Source: Roseisolibacter agri
GTDB taxonomy: Bacteria; Gemmatimonadota; Gemmatimonadetes; Gemmatimonadales; Gemmatimonadaceae
Assembly: GCF_030159095.1 (NCBI RefSeq)
Contig: NZ_BRXS01000003.1
Location: 558,001 to 622,000, forward strand
Direction of reading: 5' to 3'
DNA: 64,000 nucleotides
Positions 61,201 through 64,000 of this stretch are shown piece by piece. Numbering within the stretch: position 1 is the stretch's first letter; each line of letters begins with the position of its first letter. The notes under the pieces were generated by a model. That model was not told the DNA's origin and ran no database searches. It saw nothing but the letters and a program-made list of their open reading frames with translations. The translations under genes and the position numbers were made by a program.

Positions 61201-61647
61201 TCAGTCCAGCGCGGGCGGTTGACTCGCGCGCTGCCGGGCGTGGGCGAGCGCGGCCGCGCGACGGCGCGTGAGGATCGACTCGGCCTCGGGCGCGGCCATC
61301 ACCACCGCCTCCAGGTGCCGGCAGAAGTCAGGCTCGCCCGACGCCTCGCGCAGCTCGGCCAGGAAGGGGTGGATCTTCGCGAGCGCGAGGAAGATCTCGC
61401 CGTGCGCGGCGCGGAAGGCGTCGCCATCGATCGCGCCGCTGGTCACCATCGACGCCGCCATGTCCCAGTAGCCGAGGACCATGCGGAAGCTGGCGTTGCG
61501 CGCACCGCCGGCGACGGCCACGAGCTCGGCGAACGACTCGGGCGTGAACTCCATCGTGAACCAGGCGCGCGCCTCGCGCAGCGCGGGCTCGCGACGGAGC
61601 TCGTAGAGCTGGAGGTTGAGCTGGGCGCTCTCGAAGGGCGTGGGCAT
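61201..61647 (-). CDS. Conserved helical protein of unknown function (148 aa)
   Basis: A 148-residue, mostly helical cytoplasmic protein: PFESAQLNLQLYELRREPAL, MVLGYWDMAASMVTSGAIDG and LALAKIHPFLAELREASGEP are its clearest segments. The pattern of an aromatic-rich helix with YWDMAA resembles DUF4760-type proteins, but I am not certain. It lies between the beta-barrel and quinone oxidoreductase genes on the same strand with 36- and 53-nt gaps. Confidence 0.6.
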   Translation of the reverse strand: MPTPFESAQLNLQLYELRREPALREARAWFTMEFTPESFAELVAVAGGARNASFRMVLGYWDMAASMVTSGAIDGDAFRAAHGEIFLALAKIHPFLAELREASGEPDFCRHLEAVVMAAPEAESILTRRRAAALAHARQRASQPPALD

Positions 61648-61683
61648 GCGGGAGGATGCGCCCGTGCGCGCGCGGACGCGAGT

Positions 61684-62229
61684 CTACAACGACAGCACGA
61701 TCCCGACGCGCGTGCCGAGCGTGTGCTCCTGGCCGCGCACGTAGCCGAAGCGCTCCTCGAGCTTGAGGCTCGGTGCCTTGTCGGACGCGCCGAGCTTCAC
61801 CTGGACGCCGGCCATCGTCTCGAGCCCGCCGCGCGCGCCGCTCCACTGGGCCTCGTCGCCGGTGCTCCAGTTCGCGCCGACGCTCCCGCCGACGTAGGGC
61901 GTCACCGCCGCGCCGCCGCCGAACTGCGCGACCGCGTCGAGCGACGCGTTCCACTGCATGGACCCGCCGCCCTCGGGGCGCAGCGCGTCGCCGCCGAGCG
62001 AGGTCCCGAGCCGGACGGGCGCCGAGGAGGGGCCGAAGACGAGCTGGACCTGCGCGCCCGCGCCCCACGCGTTGGACTCGGTGGTCGTGCCGCGTTGATA
62101 GCTGCCGTGGACGTCGAGCTGGCGCTGCGTCTGCGCGTGCAGCGCGGCCGGGACGAGCGGCGCGACGAGGAGGAGGCCGGCGGTCGCGAGGCCGGTGCGG
62201 AAGCGGGCGGACGTGGGACGGTGCGACAT
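61684..62229 (-). CDS. Outer-membrane beta-barrel-like protein
   Basis: A 181-residue exported protein: signal peptide up to ALHAQ (about residue 33), then amphipathic beta-strands (QLDVHGSYQRGTTTESNAWG, AQVQLVFGPSSAPVRLGTSL, VTPYVGGSVGANWSTGDEAQ, SLKLEERFGYVRGQEHTLGT) ending in a hydrophobic VGIVLSL strand. About eight strands fit an OmpA/OmpX-sized barrel. It is probably a small outer-membrane protein with no assigned role. It is the last core-composition gene before the lower-GC end of the window. Confidence 0.7.
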   Translation of the reverse strand: MSHRPTSARFRTGLATAGLLLVAPLVPAALHAQTQRQLDVHGSYQRGTTTESNAWGAGAQVQLVFGPSSAPVRLGTSLGGDALRPEGGGSMQWNASLDAVAQFGGGAAVTPYVGGSVGANWSTGDEAQWSGARGGLETMAGVQVKLGASDKAPSLKLEERFGYVRGQEHTLGTRVGIVLSL

Positions 62230-62310
62230 CTCGGCGCTGCTCCTGTGGCTGGGAGCGGCGGGAGAGGCAGGAGGCACGCCAGTGCGGGGCGCGCCGCCGA
62301 GCGAGACGTC

Positions 62311-62628
62311 TCAGAGAACGCCGCGCGCCTTAAGGTCGGTCAGTAGTCGCCGGATCACCTGAGCGACGGACAGCCGATCCCGGTTTAGAACGACACCGAA
62401 CTCCTCACAATCCGAAGCATATCGATCTGCGATGGCTGTGAGCACGGAGGCGTAGAACTCGCCTGCCGCATCGTGATCGTTCAGCTTCTCCTCGAAGTTC
62501 GTGTCGGCCTGCTCAATCAGCTCCGAGATGGCGGCTGTGTGAAGATCAACGCCCGAGAAGCGGGTCGACGGGCCACTGATCGTGATCTTGATGTGTTCGC
62601 CGTTGAGGCGGATGTTTGTCTCGCTCAT
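62311..62628 (-). CDS. Unknown protein, low-GC region (105 aa)
   Basis: A 105-residue protein starting SETNIRLNGEHIKITISGPS. A helical C-terminal half (AAGEFYASVLTAIADRYASD, then VAQVIRRLLTDLKARGVL) suggests a small alpha/beta fold. There is no signal or membrane segment. The line at 62401-62460 has about 55% G+C, far below the rest of the window, so the gene was probably acquired. No family recognised. Confidence 0.6.
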   Translation of the reverse strand: MSETNIRLNGEHIKITISGPSTRFSGVDLHTAAISELIEQADTNFEEKLNDHDAAGEFYASVLTAIADRYASDCEEFGVVLNRDRLSVAQVIRRLLTDLKARGVL

Positions 62629-62765
62629 TGTGGGGCTGGCCAGTGAGTGAGGAGAGCTGCCGGGAGAGTCGCCCGATGCGCGCCTCCTAGATCCGAGCCG
62701 GATCGAGTGCACTTACGGCGATTCGATCGCGTAGCGTGCAGTGTGGCAACCGCCGTGGACTGGCG

Positions 62766-63287
62766 CTAACACTGCACCGGCGGATAGCGGTAAAGCACCG
62801 CGGGTGCACCGAAGAACTCGACTTCTCCGTCCGGCACCGCGCCAAGCGACGTTGCGACGCGGATGGAGGCGGCGTTGTCGGGGCGGATGATGCTGACGAT
62901 CGACGTGCGACCGAGCGTCTCGCGCGCGTACTTCAGCGCCGCGGCCGCGCCCTCGCGCGCGTAGCCCTTGCCCCACGCGTGGCGGGCGAGCGTGTAGGCG
63001 ATCTCGAACTCCGGCCAGCCCTCGGGCTGGAAGCAGCCGATGCGGCCGATGAACTCCCCCGTGCTGCGCTCCTCGACGGCCCACACGCCGAAGCCGCGCA
63101 GTGACCAGTGGCCGGCGAACATCGCCATCTGCCGCCAGGCGTCGAAGCGGTTCAGCGGGCGGCCGTCGGCGAGGTGGCGCATGACTTCCGGGTCGGCGAC
63201 CATCGCGGCGTAGGCATCGAAATCGCGCTGGGCGAAGGCGCGGAGGAGGAGGCGGTCGGTGTTGATCTGGGGAAAGTCTCGTGTCAT
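62766..63287 (-). CDS. GNAT-family N-acetyltransferase (RimJ/RimL-like)
   Basis: A 173-residue GNAT protein. It has INTDRLLLRAFAQRDFDAYA at the start, FGVWAVEERSTGEFIGRIGC in the central strands, and the acetyl-CoA loop region YTLARHAWGKGYAREGAAAA. SIIRPDNAASIRVATSLGAV is the usual GNAT motif B end. It should acetylate an amino group on a protein or small molecule. It lies in the transition to lower-GC DNA, with no evident partner. Confidence 0.88.
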   Translation of the reverse strand: MTRDFPQINTDRLLLRAFAQRDFDAYAAMVADPEVMRHLADGRPLNRFDAWRQMAMFAGHWSLRGFGVWAVEERSTGEFIGRIGCFQPEGWPEFEIAYTLARHAWGKGYAREGAAAALKYARETLGRTSIVSIIRPDNAASIRVATSLGAVPDGEVEFFGAPAVLYRYPPVQC

Positions 63288-63509
63288 GCGCGAAGTGTCG
63301 TCAGTTGCTTTCCACTTATCAGCTTCGTGGAATTCAGTGAAGTGGACGCGCCGCATTGTGCATACGCTGCGGATGGCGGTTGCGCCGGCTTCGGCACCTA
63401 CGCCTAAAGCGAATTCCACAAAGCCGCATAGTCACAATTCAGTGGTCGCAGCTCGTTGCGCGAAGACAGATCGCAGTCACCTTGCTCGGGCATGTATAAC
63501 CCATCGGGC

Positions 63510-64000
63510 TCACCATTTCAGCCAAAGTTCGCTGTAGCCGTCTGCGAGCAGACGCTTGAGGGGCTTCATCTCTTTATACCTGATCCGGCGAGTGGGGCGT
63601 TGGGTTGCCTTGGTGACAGGATGCACCAGGTCGGCCTGAAGCCGCAGTTCATGAAACGCCTCTGCCGCTTGATACATCAGCGGGTATTTCCGCGCAAACC
63701 GCGAATTTGGTGAGCCTAGAACGCTGCCGATCTTGCCGATCGTGTACACGCCGATCGATGGGTCATGACCAAACAACGCACTGAGCACAATCTCGTTCAC
63801 CGTGTCGGTGAGACTTACCCATGCGGTTGGGTCTGTTGTGCTGTATGCGCGCCACACGGCAACACGCGGAAGCATTAAGCGGTAGGATTTCGCATCAAAG
63901 ATGCGGCGCCAGCGAACATGGGTGACACCGCGCCCGAGCACATCCGTCATGGCGCGAGTGATTGCGCAGTGCGTGGTCGAGACTCGTCCAATTCTGCCCG
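63510..64000 (-). CDS. Unknown protein, 5' end outside the window
   Basis: The frame ends at 63510 and stays open to the right edge; an ATG at 63950 exists, but codons upstream (GRIGRVSTTHCAITRA) continue without a stop, so the true start may lie beyond the window. Visible segments include RWRRIFDAKSYRLMLPRVAV, VSLTDTVNEIVLSALFGHDP and KATQRPTRRIRYKEMKPLKR. It is basic and probably nucleic-acid related, but I do not recognise it. G+C is about 55% in sampled lines, which supports horizontal transfer. Confidence 0.5.
   Translation of the reverse strand, partial: GRIGRVSTTHCAITRAMTDVLGRGVTHVRWRRIFDAKSYRLMLPRVAVWRAYSTTDPTAWVSLTDTVNEIVLSALFGHDPSIGVYTIGKIGSVLGSPNSRFARKYPLMYQAAEAFHELRLQADLVHPVTKATQRPTRRIRYKEMKPLKRLLADGYSELWLKW

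Noticed and set aside
62640-63509. Integron cassette array with attC sites in the low-GC right end
   Set aside because: Small same-strand genes and a GNAT suggested it, but I could not find paired GTTRRRY-type core sites with the expected inverted architecture, and no integrase is visible.
1-64000. tRNA, rRNA or riboswitch genes
   Set aside because: I looked for TTCGAATC-like T-loops with paired arms and for conserved riboswitch cores and saw none that held together. A covariance-model search would be more sensitive than reading by eye.

Overview
The window looks like chromosomal DNA of a very high-GC, Gram-negative soil-type bacterium, most likely a member of the Gemmatimonadota (Gemmatirosa-like). 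This is an inference from the SusC/SusD pair, a sortilin-like beta-propeller protein, FG-GAP/ASPIC-UnbV proteins, many GTG starts, and numerous lipoproteins and signal peptides. About 55 genes are supported. No tRNA, rRNA, CRISPR array, transposase or prophage was seen.

Layout. 1-2.4 kb: a minus-strand cluster with a PLP-dependent decarboxylase translationally coupled to an exported protein cut by the left edge. 2.4-7.4 kb: small membrane protein, SusD and SusC. 7.5-10.7 kb: DUF1349-like protein, ECF sigma factor and HEAT protein. 10.85-15 kb: response regulator, histidine kinase and S41 protease. 15.3-21.2 kb: mixed minus-strand genes, including a lone VgrG-like spike and a zinc-ribbon/proline-rich/ribonuclease protein. 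21.6-30.3 kb: penicillin-acylase-family enzyme, then a coupled plus-strand run ending in TonB receptor, ABC ATPase and ABC permease. 30.4-42.7 kb: SelO, a JAMM-like lipoprotein, an ArsR-SRPBCC pair, TPR protein, amidase, methyltransferase-like protein, dienelactone hydrolase, beta-propeller, LRR protein and a GH1-like enzyme. 43-58 kb: sortilin-like protein, DUF922 protease, RibD-like reductase, two FG-GAP proteins, cyanophycinase-like fusion, TPR protein, PepSY protein and serine hydrolase. 58-62.2 kb: a second ArsR-SRPBCC pair, old yellow enzyme, quinone oxidoreductase and a beta-barrel. 62.3-64 kb: visibly lower G+C (about 55% in sampled lines) with a GNAT and unknown proteins, probably the edge of acquired DNA.

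The most striking structure is intergenic. Sixteen long imperfect inverted repeats of about 80-175 bp fall into four stem families (A-D). Full copies share an outer arm, and all share an apical block. A seventeenth, unrelated hairpin lies at 36.2 kb. The elements often begin within a few to thirty bases of stop codons, four loci carry two elements of different families side by side, and their arms carry GGAT words phased at about 9 nt. One supplies the last residues of an ABC permease. I know of no description of this repeat class.

Two other points stand out. The first is a protein joining a four-cysteine zinc ribbon, a polyproline tract with a WH2-like actin-binding motif, and an RNase Sa-like domain. 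The second is a near-palindromic CAGCTG-centred motif upstream of SusC, the ECF sigma gene, and the HEAT/response-regulator divergent promoter, which suggests a small regulon.
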